Below are positions 14,703 to 22,511 of a stretch of 39,319 bases of DNA, one piece after another (within the stretch, counting starts at the first letter, position 1; every line of letters begins with the position of its first letter). Source of the DNA: an uncultured Actinomycetes bacterium. Lineage in GTDB: Bacteria > Actinomycetota > Acidimicrobiia > Acidimicrobiales > Acidimicrobilacustridaceae. The stretch lies in NCBI GenBank assembly GCA_945957335.1, contig CAMFLJ010000002.1, positions 1-39,319 of the forward strand, read 5' to 3'. The notes below the pieces were generated by a model. The model was not told where the DNA came from, ran no database searches, and worked only from the letters and a program-made list of their open reading frames with translations. The position numbers and the translations under genes were made by a program.

Positions 14703-15854
14703 ATGATGCGCCGAGGGCATCGCCAGCGCCCCATGGCCGCCGCGGTGCTGGTGGCCCTGGCCCTGGTGGCCGCGGCCTGCTCGAGCAGCGGGTCCTCGAC
14801 CTCCACCGCCACCACGGTGGCCGCCGCCAAGATCCCGTTCACCGCGGCCAAGGTCCTCCAGGAGGGCAGCACCTACACCGTCAGCTGGGAGTCGCCCGGC
14901 GACGCCGGCGTCACCGTCTACGCCGGCACCGACCCGCAGAACGTGGGCACCGCCCGCCAGGTCGGCACCGGCGCCGCCACCGGCACCATCACCGTCTCCG
15001 ACCTGCCCGACGCGCCCCGGTGGTACTTCGAGCTGGTGCCCGCCGAGGGCGACCCGCTCGTGGTGGCCGACCGCTCGCTGCACCTGGCCTCGGCCCCCAA
15101 CTTCCGCGACGTCGGCGGCTACCGCACGGCCGACGGCCAGTGGGTCGAGATGGGCAAGCTCTACCGGGCCGACAGCCTGGCCAAGCTCACCCCCGAGGAC
15201 ACCGCCAAGCTCGAGGCCATGGGCGTGAAGCTGGTGTGCGACCTGCGCACCGACTACGAGCGCCAGCAGAACCCCGACGTCACCATCCCCGGCTCCGAGG
15301 CGATCCAGCTGAACGTGGCCGCCGACGGTGCCGACCTCACCAAGCAGATCACCGACGCCATCCTCACCGGCAACGCCGCCGCCCAGCAGGAGATCCTGGG
15401 CAACGGCAAGGGCAAGGAGCTGATGATCACCGGCGGCAGCACGTTCGTCACCAGCCCGTCGGCGCAGGCGGCCTACAAGACGATGTACGAGCGCATCGCC
15501 GACCCGGCCAACCTGGCCACCGTCTTCCACTGCAGCGCCGGCAAGGACCGCACCGGCTGGGCGGCGGCGTCGTTCCTCACGATGCTCGGCGTGCCCCAGG
15601 ACGTCGTGTTCAGCGACTACCTGCTGAGCAACGACTACCTCGCCGCCTCCAACGAGGCGACCCTCGCCAAGACCAAGGCGATCATCGACCCGGCCCTGCT
15701 CCAGCCGGTGATCGGCGTGGCCCCCGAGTACCTCCAGGCCAGCTTCGACACCGTGCAGAACGAGTACGGCGGCATCGACGGCTACATGACCGACGGGCTC
15801 GGTCTCTCCCAGGCCACGATCGACCAGATCAAGAGCGAGTTCCTGGCGGGCTGA
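14703..15854 (+). CDS. Lipoprotein tyrosine phosphatase (Y_phosphatase3 / PtpB-like)
   Basis: 383 residues from the first of two adjacent ATGs. A lipoprotein signal peptide ends in the lipobox VAAAC with Cys26, followed by a Ser/Thr-rich tether. A fibronectin-like beta region (about 45-115, AAKVLQEGSTYTVSWESPGD...) precedes the phosphatase domain. The latter opens with NFRDVGGYRTADG, contains LVCDLRTDYER, and carries the phosphate loop HCSAGKDRTG at 276-285 (Cys277 nucleophile, Arg283). The NFRDxGG and HCxxGKDRTG motifs match the PtpB/Y_phosphatase3 family, which removes phosphate from tyrosine or phosphoinositides. It would act on the outer face of the membrane. The start could alternatively be a GTG 15 bases upstream in frame. 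Confidence 0.85.
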   Translation: MMRRGHRQRPMAAAVLVALALVAAACSSSGSSTSTATTVAAAKIPFTAAKVLQEGSTYTVSWESPGDAGVTVYAGTDPQNVGTARQVGTGAATGTITVSDLPDAPRWYFELVPAEGDPLVVADRSLHLASAPNFRDVGGYRTADGQWVEMGKLYRADSLAKLTPEDTAKLEAMGVKLVCDLRTDYERQQNPDVTIPGSEAIQLNVAADGADLTKQITDAILTGNAAAQQEILGNGKGKELMITGGSTFVTSPSAQAAYKTMYERIADPANLATVFHCSAGKDRTGWAAASFLTMLGVPQDVVFSDYLLSNDYLAASNEATLAKTKAIIDPALLQPVIGVAPEYLQASFDTVQNEYGGIDGYMTDGLGLSQATIDQIKSEFLAG

Positions 15855-15879
15855 ACGCCCGGTCCGACGAGCCCTCGGC

Positions 15880-17022
15880 TCACCCCCCGAGCGAGCTCAG
15901 CTGCACGACCTCCGTGTGGAGGTCGTGCAGCGGCTCCTCGGGCAGCAGGAACCGCCAGAACATGGTGCCGTGGTGCAGGCCGCGGGTGTCGAGCCAGTTG
16001 GGCACGCCGGGGTCGCGGTGGGCGAGCACCATGCGGAAGGTGCCGTCGTCCTCGTGCACGGTCTGCACCCGGTTCAGCGACACGAGGCGCCGGTCGTAGT
16101 TCGGCGTCTGCATGTGGTTGTTGAACAGCACGATGTTGGCGAAGCGGCAGCGCGGGAACCGGCCGGTGATCACCAGCGCCTCGTCGGGGTCGAGCGCCCA
16201 GCGGGCGCTGCGGTAGACGTTGTCGGCGGCGGCGTAGCCGATGGCGAGGTTGCCGTCGTCGGGCGGCGGGTTGGTGAAGGCGTTCGGCTCGGCCGACACC
16301 CACGGGATGGCGCCGGGCGGCATCGGTGTGTGGCCCCAGTCGACGGTGACCGAGCGCAGGAAGGTGATGGCGCGGCGGATGTTGGCCGCGGTCAGCGCGT
16401 CGTCGGGCACCGGGGGCGGGCCGGGGTCGTCGAGCGGCACGATCGACAGCGGCACGTCCATGCCCGGGTCGAGCGCCACGCAGCGCTCCCACTCGAAGTA
16501 GTGGCGGGTCGTGATCGACCCGGCCTCGGGGTCGAGGCGCAGCCAGTTGCGGGGGCCCGACGCCGGCTCGTCGGGGCCGACGATCAGCTCGAAGTTGCCG
16601 GCCGCGTCGATGTCGAACTCGGTGTCGTTGAGGGTGTGGCCCAGCGCCCTGCTCATGGCGCCGCCGGCGGTGCCCAGCTCGACGGTGAACGACGTGTAGC
16701 AGGCGTTGGCCGTGTTGCCCCGCAGCCGGTAGGTGCGGGTGGGGTCGATGACGGTGCCGTAGTAGACGGTGTCGGGGTTGTCGCCCAGCAGCTTCAGGGT
16801 GGGGGAGAACCAGCGGTGGAACCACGGCCGGGCCGGGTCGGCCTCCAGCCAGAACTGCAGCGCGTGGTGCAGCGAGTGCATGGCGAACTCGCGGTACGAC
16901 GCCCGGTCCTGCTGGTCGACGAAGTTCCAGCGCTCGTGGTGCGAGTCGACCTCGATGGCGGCGATCAGCTCCGCCAGCTCGCCCATCGCCGCACTCGACT
17001 CGTCGCCGCTGCCCTCAGCCAT
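15880..17022 (-). CDS. DUF1214 domain protein (second paralogue)
   Basis: 380 residues from the ATG at 17022, which has GGGGGGA at good spacing; the frame upstream is not protein-like. It parallels the 12496 gene along its whole length: LGDNPDTVYYGTVIDPTRTY, RLRGNTANACYTSFTVE, ITTRHYFEWE, DPDEALVITGRFPRCRFANI, MVLAHRDPGVPNWLDTRG and TMFWRFLLPEE. The two are clearly homologous but only moderately similar, so the duplication is old. The last codons contain a perfect 13-bp hairpin (15901-15930). Function unknown. Confidence 0.78.
   Translation of the reverse strand: MAEGSGDESSAAMGELAELIAAIEVDSHHERWNFVDQQDRASYREFAMHSLHHALQFWLEADPARPWFHRWFSPTLKLLGDNPDTVYYGTVIDPTRTYRLRGNTANACYTSFTVELGTAGGAMSRALGHTLNDTEFDIDAAGNFELIVGPDEPASGPRNWLRLDPEAGSITTRHYFEWERCVALDPGMDVPLSIVPLDDPGPPPVPDDALTAANIRRAITFLRSVTVDWGHTPMPPGAIPWVSAEPNAFTNPPPDDGNLAIGYAAADNVYRSARWALDPDEALVITGRFPRCRFANIVLFNNHMQTPNYDRRLVSLNRVQTVHEDDGTFRMVLAHRDPGVPNWLDTRGLHHGTMFWRFLLPEEPLHDLHTEVVQLSSLGG
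15901..15930. terminator. Perfect 13-bp hairpin inside the 3' end of a coding sequence
   Basis: CTGCACGACCTCC pairs without mismatch with GGAGGTCGTGCAG around a GTGT loop. It lies within the last 17 codons of the DUF1214 gene (encoding LHDLHTEVVQ) and 47 bases after the stop of the convergent phosphatase gene. It probably terminates the phosphatase transcript and may also act on the minus strand. Confidence 0.55.
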
Positions 17023-17087
17023 CTGGTCCCCCCGGATCGTCGGTCGGGGCAGCTTGCCAGACCGAACCCGGAGAAACCGCGCCACCA

Positions 17088-17114
17088 TGTCGAGGAGCGT
17101 CCGTCGGCTCCGAC
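17088..17114 (+). promoter_or_regulatory. ECF42-type promoter of the DGPF gene
   Basis: TGTCGA (17088-17093), 17 bases, then CGAC (17111-17114). From memory, ECF42 sigma factors of Streptomyces use TGTCGA at -35 and CGA/TC at -10 to transcribe DGPF genes. The site stands 72 bases before the DGPF start, with a leader containing AGGAGG. It supports control of this gene by the sigma factor encoded just downstream. Confidence 0.65.
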
Positions 17115-17164
17115 CGGGGGGTGAGCGGCACCGAGGGGGTGCCCCGACGCCAGGAGGCGACACC

Positions 17165-17530
17165 ATGAAGTTCCTGCTCAGCATCTACGGCGACGACGAG
17201 ACCTGGACCTCGCTGGCCGACGACGTGCGCGACGACCTCATCGCCCGCACCGACGCCCACAACAAGGCGCTGGTCGAGACCGGCGAGCTCCTCGGCGCCT
17301 TCGGCACCTCCGAGCGGGGGAACATCCGCCAGGTCCGCAACACCGAGGCGGGCCGGGTGGTCACCGACGGGCCCTACATCGAGTCGAAGGAGTACCTCGG
17401 CAGCTTCTACCTCGTCGACTGCGAGGGCCTCGACCGGGCCCTCGAGATCGCCGCGGCGATGCCGTCGGCCGACCTGGTGCAGGTCGAGGTGTGGCCGCTG
17501 ATGCACGGCGGCACGGCCGACGAGCTCTGA
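17165..17530 (+). CDS. YCII/DGPF domain protein, partner of an ECF42 sigma factor
   Basis: 121 residues with AGGAGG eight bases before the ATG. MKFLLSIYGDDETW at the start, the central VVTDGPYIESKEYLGSFYLV with the DGP(F/Y) motif, and the final VEVWPLMHG fit the YCII/DGPF family, small dimeric ferredoxin-like proteins. These are the standard targets and neighbours of ECF42 sigma factors; their biochemical role is not settled. The next gene, the sigma factor, starts 16 bases after the stop. Confidence 0.9.
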   Translation: MKFLLSIYGDDETWTSLADDVRDDLIARTDAHNKALVETGELLGAFGTSERGNIRQVRNTEAGRVVTDGPYIESKEYLGSFYLVDCEGLDRALEIAAAMPSADLVQVEVWPLMHGGTADEL

Positions 17531-17546
17531 GCCCGACCGCCCGGTC

Positions 17547-18830
17547 GTGAGCGCCGATGCCACCGTCGAGGGCCTGCTGCGCGAGCTCGCGCCGCAGGTC
17601 CTCGCCGCGCTGGTGCGGCGCGACGGTGACTTCGCGGCGTGCGAGGACGCCACCCAGGAGGCGCTGCTCGCCGCCGCCCGGCAGTGGCCGGGGGAGGGGG
17701 TGCCCGCGAACCCGCGCGGCTGGCTGGTCACGGTGGCCTCGCGGCGCCTCACCGACGAGGTGCGGGCGTCGTCCGCCCGCCGTCGGCGCGAGGACGCCGA
17801 CCACGCCGCCCGCCCCGGTGGATGGCAGGTGCTGGCCCCTCCCGGCGAGCCGGTACCGGACCCCGACGACGAGCTGCTCCTGCTGCTCCTGTGCTGCCAC
17901 CCGGCCCTCACGCCGTCGTCGCAGGTGGCGCTCACCCTCCGGGCGGTCGGCGGCCTGACCACGGCGGAGATCGCCGCCGCGTTCCTCGTGCCCGAGTCGA
18001 CGATGGCGCAGCGCATCAGCCGGGCCAAGCAGCGCATCGCCGAGGCCGGGGCCCGCTTCGAGCGGCCCGCGCCCGACGAGCTCGACGGCCGCCTCGACGC
18101 AGTGCGCCGGGTGCTCTACCTGATCTTCAACGAGGGCTACTCCGCCACGAGCGGCGACGAGCTCCAACGGCGCGACCTGGCCGCCGACGGCATCCGCCTC
18201 GCCCGCCGGCTCCTGGCCGTGCGCCCCGACGACACCGAGTCGGCCGGCCTCCTCTGCCTGATGCTGCTCACCGAGGCCCGCCACGCGGCGCGGGTCGGCC
18301 CCTCAGGGGAGCTCGTGCCGCTGGCCGAGCAGGACCGGTCGAGGTGGGATCGCGACCTGATCGGGGAGGGGGTGGCGCTCCTGCTCACCACGCTCCCGAA
18401 GGGCCGGGTCGGCCCGTACCAGCTGCAGGCCGCCATCGCCGGGGTGCACGACGAGGCGGCATCGGTCGACGACACCGACTGGGTCGAGATCCTCGGCCTC
18501 TACGACCTGCTCCGACGGATCGACCCGAGCCCGGTCGTGTCGCTCAACCGCGCCGTCGCGCTGGGTGAGGTCCAGGGGCCGGTGGCGGGCCTGGCCGAGG
18601 TCGACCGGCTGGTGGCCGACGGGCATCTCGCCGGCCACCACCGGCTGCACGTGGTGCGGGCCCACCTGCTCGAGCGGGCGGGTGACGTCGAGGGCGCCCG
18701 CGCCGAGCTCGACCAGGCGATGAGGCGCACCACGTCGGTGCCCGAGCGGCGCCACCTCGAACGGCGGGCCCGGGAGCTCCCGCCGACGGACGACGGTCAG
18801 GCCGCGGCCGACGGGCAGGACTCGGCGTAG
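17547..18830 (+). CDS. ECF42-group RNA polymerase sigma factor with long C-terminal extension
   Basis: 427 residues from a GTG, about twice a normal ECF sigma factor. Sigma-2 region about 8-80 (ALVRRDGDFAACEDATQEAL, NPRGWLVTVASRRLTDEVR), sigma-4 about 110-165 (LTLRAVGGLTTAEIAAAFLV then PESTMAQRISRAKQRI). The extension of about 250 residues includes DAVRRVLYLIFNEGYSATSG, DWVEILGLYDLLRRIDPSPV and SLNRAVALGEVQGPVAGLAE, the DUF6596/TPR-like part typical of ECF42. The group has no anti-sigma factor; the extension is needed for activity. It pairs with the upstream DGPF gene. The 3' end overlaps the convergent gene by 34 bases. Confidence 0.92.
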   Translation: MSADATVEGLLRELAPQVLAALVRRDGDFAACEDATQEALLAAARQWPGEGVPANPRGWLVTVASRRLTDEVRASSARRRREDADHAARPGGWQVLAPPGEPVPDPDDELLLLLLCCHPALTPSSQVALTLRAVGGLTTAEIAAAFLVPESTMAQRISRAKQRIAEAGARFERPAPDELDGRLDAVRRVLYLIFNEGYSATSGDELQRRDLAADGIRLARRLLAVRPDDTESAGLLCLMLLTEARHAARVGPSGELVPLAEQDRSRWDRDLIGEGVALLLTTLPKGRVGPYQLQAAIAGVHDEAASVDDTDWVEILGLYDLLRRIDPSPVVSLNRAVALGEVQGPVAGLAEVDRLVADGHLAGHHRLHVVRAHLLERAGDVEGARAELDQAMRRTTSVPERRHLERRARELPPTDDGQAAADGQDSA

Positions 18831-19387
18831 CCCCAGAGCGAGTCGACCCACTCGGAGGCCGGCCCCACCCACGTGCCGTAGAGCTCCGGGTAGGCGGCCC
18901 GTTGCACGGCCTGGATCGCGTCGGCCGTCGGCATCGTGCTCCACCCCGGCACCGCGTCGAGGCGGTCGAGGAAGGCCCGGGTGGCCGCCGCCGGATCCAT
19001 GACGTCGACCCCGGGGTAGAAGCGGGGGCGCTGCTGGAAGAGGCCCCGGCTGTCGGGCCCGGCCTCGTCCCCGTGGTCGAGGTTGAGCAGGGCCGACTCC
19101 TGCATCGCCGTCGTCACCGCCACCACGGCGGCCTGCCGCGAGCGGCCCGTGGCCATGGCGGTCCGCACGATGGTGTCGGCGTTGGCGATCTGGGGATCGG
19201 CGAGGGGGATGGTCCCGATGTCGGACGGCGCGGTCAGGTGCAGGTCCCGGGACGGACCGCGGCACGAGGCGGCCGCCTGGTCGCGGGTGAGGGCCAGCCA
19301 GCCCCACGCGCCCACGACGAGGAGGACCGTCGTCGTCAACGCGATCAGCAACGGGCTCGAGGGCCGGCGGGGGGAACGGGACGCCAT
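18797..19387 (-). CDS. Membrane-anchored lysozyme-like protein
   Basis: 196 residues from the ATG at 19387. A short basic start and one hydrophobic segment (about 12-33) anchor it or serve as a signal peptide. The outside part reads IVRTAMATGRSRQAAVVAVT then TAMQESALLNLDHGDEAGPD, SRGLFQQRPRFYPGVDVMDP, AAATRAFLDRL. The ESxLxNL...G..D.S.GLFQQR pattern is that of lysozyme-like, transglycosylase-type domains found alone or with NlpC/P60 in actinomycetes, with Glu of QESA as the likely catalytic acid. It probably acts on peptidoglycan. It overlaps the sigma factor gene tail to tail and carries a -10 (TAGCGT) ten bases before the start. Confidence 0.75.
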   Translation of the reverse strand: MASRSPRRPSSPLLIALTTTVLLVVGAWGWLALTRDQAAASCRGPSRDLHLTAPSDIGTIPLADPQIANADTIVRTAMATGRSRQAAVVAVTTAMQESALLNLDHGDEAGPDSRGLFQQRPRFYPGVDVMDPAAATRAFLDRLDAVPGWSTMPTADAIQAVQRAAYPELYGTWVGPASEWVDSLWGYAESCPSAAA

Positions 19388-19397
19388 GGAGCCCCGG

Positions 19398-19403
19398 ACG
19401 CTA
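19398..19403 (-). promoter_or_regulatory. -10 element of the lysozyme-like gene
   Basis: TAGCGT on the minus strand lies ten bases before the ATG at 19387, so the mRNA would have a leader of only a few bases. Confidence 0.4.
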
Positions 19404-19448
19404 CCGACCACCCGGACCGTCGTGGCCGCGGTGTGCTCACATGGGCCG

Positions 19449-20333
19449 GTGGCCCCCCAGAAGATCCGCTTCGCCGTGTCGGTGCCGGTGTCGGCCCCCG
19501 ACCCGCGCCCGTTCGTCCGCCTGGCCGAGAGCATCGGCTTCGACTCGATCTGGCTGTCGGACCTGCCGCTGATCGCGGCCTCCGACCCGGTCGTCGCCCT
19601 CGCCGCGCTGGCCGGCGCCACCGAGAAGGTGCACCTCGGCGTGAACCTGGTGCCGTTCGGCCGCAACCCGGTGGTGCTGGCCCGCCAGCTCGCCCAGATC
19701 GACCAGCTCTCCGGCGGTCGCCTGCTCGTCACCCTCGTGCCGGGCATCGACCGACCGGGCGAGCGGGCCGCGCTCGGCCTCGGCCCCGGCGACCGCGGCG
19801 TCGTGCTGGAGGAGATGGCCGACCTGCTGCGCCGGCTGTGGTCGGGCGAGGCGTTGACCCACCACAGCGACCGGTTCGACCTCGACGACGTGGTCGTCGA
19901 GCCCCGACCGGTGCAGGAGCCGCTCGAGATCTGGTTCGGTGGGCACGGGCCCAAGGCCCTCGACCGGGTGGGTCGCGTCGGCGACGGCTGGCTCACCGCC
20001 GGCATCGACCCGGCCACCGCGGCACGCGGCCGGGAGGCCATCGAGGCGTCGGCCACCGCCCACGGGCGCACCGTCGACCCCGAGCACTTCGGCATCTCGC
20101 TGCCCGTCGCCCGCCACGGTGTGTCCGATGAGGCCCGGGCCCAGATGGCCGCCCTCTACCCGGGGCGCGCCGTCGAGGAGCTCCTGCCGGTGGGCGCCGA
20201 GGGCCTGCGCGACCACCTCGAGCGCCACGTCGAGGCCGGCCTGTCGAAGTTCGTGCTGCGCCTCTCCGACCCGACCGACGACGCCGACGACCTGCGCTGG
20301 TTGGCCGAGGCGGCCCTCCCGATGCAGCGCTGA
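19449..20333 (+). CDS. Luciferase-like (LLM class) oxidoreductase, probably F420-dependent
   Basis: 294 residues from the GTG at 19449; GTGs at 19422 and 19431 are alternatives, since no clear ribosome site decides. The TIM-barrel luciferase fold is clear: KIRFAVSVPVSAPDPRPFVR, LAESIGFDSIWLSDLPL, GATEKVHLGVNLVPFGRNPV, VLARQLAQIDQLSGGRLLVT then LVPG, and EIWFGGHGPKALDRVGRVGD then GWL. These are features of flavin- or F420-linked LLM enzymes, and F420 use is common in actinomycetes. The gene lies 79 bases before mftD on the same strand but has its own promoter gap, so a metabolic tie to mycofactocin is only suggested. Confidence 0.85.
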   Translation: MAPQKIRFAVSVPVSAPDPRPFVRLAESIGFDSIWLSDLPLIAASDPVVALAALAGATEKVHLGVNLVPFGRNPVVLARQLAQIDQLSGGRLLVTLVPGIDRPGERAALGLGPGDRGVVLEEMADLLRRLWSGEALTHHSDRFDLDDVVVEPRPVQEPLEIWFGGHGPKALDRVGRVGDGWLTAGIDPATAARGREAIEASATAHGRTVDPEHFGISLPVARHGVSDEARAQMAALYPGRAVEELLPVGAEGLRDHLERHVEAGLSKFVLRLSDPTDDADDLRWLAEAALPMQR

Positions 20334-20358
20334 GGGCGGCGCGGGCCCCGGCCACGCC

Positions 20359-20388
20359 TTGGGAGCGGGAGGGGCCCACCGGTAGAGT
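20359..20388 (+). promoter_or_regulatory. Promoter of mftD
   Basis: TTGGGA (20359-20364), an 18-base spacer and TAGAGT (20383-20388). The short leader carries GGAGGAGG before the ATG at 20413. It implies that mftD is transcribed apart from mftABC. Confidence 0.5.
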
Positions 20389-20412
20389 CTCCGAGTTCCG
20401 GAGGAGGCTCTG

Positions 20413-21588
20413 ATGGCTGGTGGTTGGTTCGAGACGGTCGCGGTGGCGCAGAAGCGGGCCAAGCGGCGCGTCCCGTCGTCGGTCTACAACGCCATCATCG
20501 GTGGCGCCGAGAAGGGCGTCTCCCTCAACGCCAACCTGGGGTCGTTCGACCAGCTCGGGTTCGCCCCCCACGTCGCGGGCCTCCACGCCGAGCGCTCGAT
20601 GGACACCAAGGTGATGGGCCTCGACCTGTCGATGCCGGTCATCCTCTCGCCCACCGGTGTGCAGGCCGTGCACCCGCTCGGCGAGATCGCCGTCGCCCGC
20701 GCCGCCGCCAACCGCGGCGTGCCGCTGGGCCTCAGCTCCTTCGCCTCGAAGCCCATCGAAGAGGTCGTCGAGGCCAACCCGAACACCCTGTTCCAGATCT
20801 ACTGGTCGGGCGGGCGCGACGTCATGGTGCAGCGCCTCGAGCGGGTGAAGGCGGCCGGCGCCAAGGGCGTCATCGTCACCCTCGACTGGACCTTCTCGAA
20901 CGGTCGCGACTGGGGCAGCCCGTTCATCCCCGAGAAGATGGACCTCAAGACGATGATCAAGCTGGCCCCGCAGGCGCTCTCGCGCCCGGGCTGGTTCGCC
21001 TCCTACATCAAGCACCTCCACATCCCCGACCTCACCACGCCGAACATGGCGGCCCCCGGCGAGGCACCTCCGGCGTTCTTCGGCGCCTACTACGAGTGGA
21101 TGCAGATGACGCCGCCGAGCTGGGACGACATCGCCTGGCTGCGCTCGCAGTGGGACGGCCCGTTCATGGTCAAGGGCGTGTGCCGCGTCGACGACGCCAA
21201 GCGCGTCCGCGACATCGGCTGCACCGCGCTGTCGGTCTCGAACCACGGCGGCAACAACCTCGACGGGACGCCGTCGCCCATCCGGGTGCTGCCCTCGATC
21301 GTCGACGCCGTCGGTGACGAGATCGACGTCGTGCTCGACGGCGGCGTGCGCCGCGGCTCCGACGTGGTGAAGGCGCTGGCCTTCGGCGCCAAGGCCGTGA
21401 TGATCGGCCGGGCCTACCTGTGGGGCCTCGCCGCCAACGGCCAGCCCGGCGTCGAGAACGTGCTCGACATCCTCCGGGGTGGCATCGACGCCTGCCTGCT
21501 GGGCCTCGGCAAGTCGAGCATCGGCGAGCTGTCGGCTGACGACATCGTCGTCCCGCCCGACTTCTTCCTCACCCTCGGCGACAAGTAG
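20413..21588 (+). CDS. mftD: Pre-mycofactocin synthase MftD
   Basis: 391 residues, the family's normal length, with a strong ribosome site (GGAGGAGG). It belongs to the FMN-dependent alpha-hydroxyacid dehydrogenase superfamily: PVILSPTGVQAVHPLGEIAV, LGLSSFASKPIEEV, VIVTLDWTFSNGRDW, the active-site run ALSVSNHGGNNLDGTPSPIR, then VVLDGGVRRGSDVVKALAFG and AVMIGRAYLWGLAANG. The start MAGGWFETVAVAQKRAKRRV is characteristic of MftD. The enzyme oxidatively deaminates the cyclised Val-Tyr intermediate (AHDP) to give premycofactocin, the redox-active core. In mycobacteria mftD follows mftC directly; here it is about 3.8 kb from mftC, on the other strand. Confidence 0.92.
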   Translation: MAGGWFETVAVAQKRAKRRVPSSVYNAIIGGAEKGVSLNANLGSFDQLGFAPHVAGLHAERSMDTKVMGLDLSMPVILSPTGVQAVHPLGEIAVARAAANRGVPLGLSSFASKPIEEVVEANPNTLFQIYWSGGRDVMVQRLERVKAAGAKGVIVTLDWTFSNGRDWGSPFIPEKMDLKTMIKLAPQALSRPGWFASYIKHLHIPDLTTPNMAAPGEAPPAFFGAYYEWMQMTPPSWDDIAWLRSQWDGPFMVKGVCRVDDAKRVRDIGCTALSVSNHGGNNLDGTPSPIRVLPSIVDAVGDEIDVVLDGGVRRGSDVVKALAFGAKAVMIGRAYLWGLAANGQPGVENVLDILRGGIDACLLGLGKSSIGELSADDIVVPPDFFLTLGDK

Positions 21589-21592
21589 CCCA

Positions 21593-21604
21593 CCCGCCGG
21601 CGGG
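21593..21604. terminator. GC palindrome between convergent mftD and SDR genes
   Basis: CCCGCCGGCGGG is a perfect 12-base inverted repeat five bases after the mftD stop codon and 15 before the end of the convergent SDR gene. It is a weak terminator candidate, with no T-tract. Confidence 0.35.
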
Positions 21605-21618
21605 CGCCTCCGCCGCCG

Positions 21619-22374
21619 TCAGAAGACCGAGCGGCGCAGGCCGCCGTCGACCCCGATGACCTCACCGGTGATGTAGCCGGCGAGCGGTGACGCCAGGAAC
21701 GCCACGAGCGCGGCGGCCTCGATGGGCTCGCCGACGCGGCCCATCGGCACGATCTGCAGGGCCTCGGCCAGCGCCTCGGGCGTCGGGTAGGCCTTCCGGA
21801 TCTGCTCGCTGTCGATCACGCCGGGGACGATGGTGTTGGTGGTGATGCCGTGGCTCGCCACCGCCTGGGAGAAGCCCTTGAAGTAGACGGTGCGCGCCGC
21901 GTTCATCGCGGTCGTGGCGTTGATCGGGCCGTGCAGCTCGAACAGGCCGCCGACGTTGAGCACCCGGCCGTAGCGGCGCTCCTGCATGCCGGGCAGCAGC
22001 GCCTCGGCCAGCTGACGGGTGGCCACGACCCGCAGGGCGTAGGCGTCCGACCACGCCGACTCGGGCGCCCCGATGCCCACCGGCTGCGACGTGCCGGCGT
22101 TGTTGACCAGGATGTCGACCCCGCCGAGCTGCTCTTCGGCCACCGTCGCCACGGTCGTGCCGGCGTCGGGGGTGGTGAGGTCGTAGGGGATGACGACGGG
22201 CTCGCGGCCGGGGGCCGCCGGCAGCTCGGCGGCGACGCTGCGCAGGAGCTCCTCCCGGCGTCCCACGATGGCGACGCGCACGCCCTCAGCGGCGAGGACG
22301 CGGGTGATCTCCAGTCCGATCCCCGTGCCGGCGCCGGTGACGAGGGCCGTCATCCCGTCGAGCTGCAGGTCCAT
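21619..22374 (-). CDS. SDR-fold protein lacking the usual catalytic residues
   Basis: 251 residues, with GGAGG before the ATG. The cofactor half is normal: TGAGTGIG (about 14-21) and LVNNAG. The catalytic half is not. Where SDRs have a Ser, then about 13 residues on YxxxK, this protein reads NVGGLFELHGPINATTA then MNAAR: Ser becomes Gly, Tyr becomes Met and Lys becomes Arg. The C-terminal region (NTIVPGVIDSEQI, YITGEVIGVDGG) is typical. It may bind NAD(P) without normal catalysis, or use other residues. It is surrounded by mycofactocin-locus genes. Confidence 0.85.
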   Translation of the reverse strand: MDLQLDGMTALVTGAGTGIGLEITRVLAAEGVRVAIVGRREELLRSVAAELPAAPGREPVVIPYDLTTPDAGTTVATVAEEQLGGVDILVNNAGTSQPVGIGAPESAWSDAYALRVVATRQLAEALLPGMQERRYGRVLNVGGLFELHGPINATTAMNAARTVYFKGFSQAVASHGITTNTIVPGVIDSEQIRKAYPTPEALAEALQIVPMGRVGEPIEAAALVAFLASPLAGYITGEVIGVDGGLRRSVF

Positions 22375-22511
22375 GGAAGCCTCCGGAGGGTGGCCCGGGA
22401 GTGGGTGGATCGGGCCGGGCTCACCCTAGTGAGGTCCCGTCGGGCGCAGGCCGGGGTCGAGGGGGCCGGGAAAGTGCTCATCCGCCACCGCCGGACGCCG
22501 ATACCTACCGG

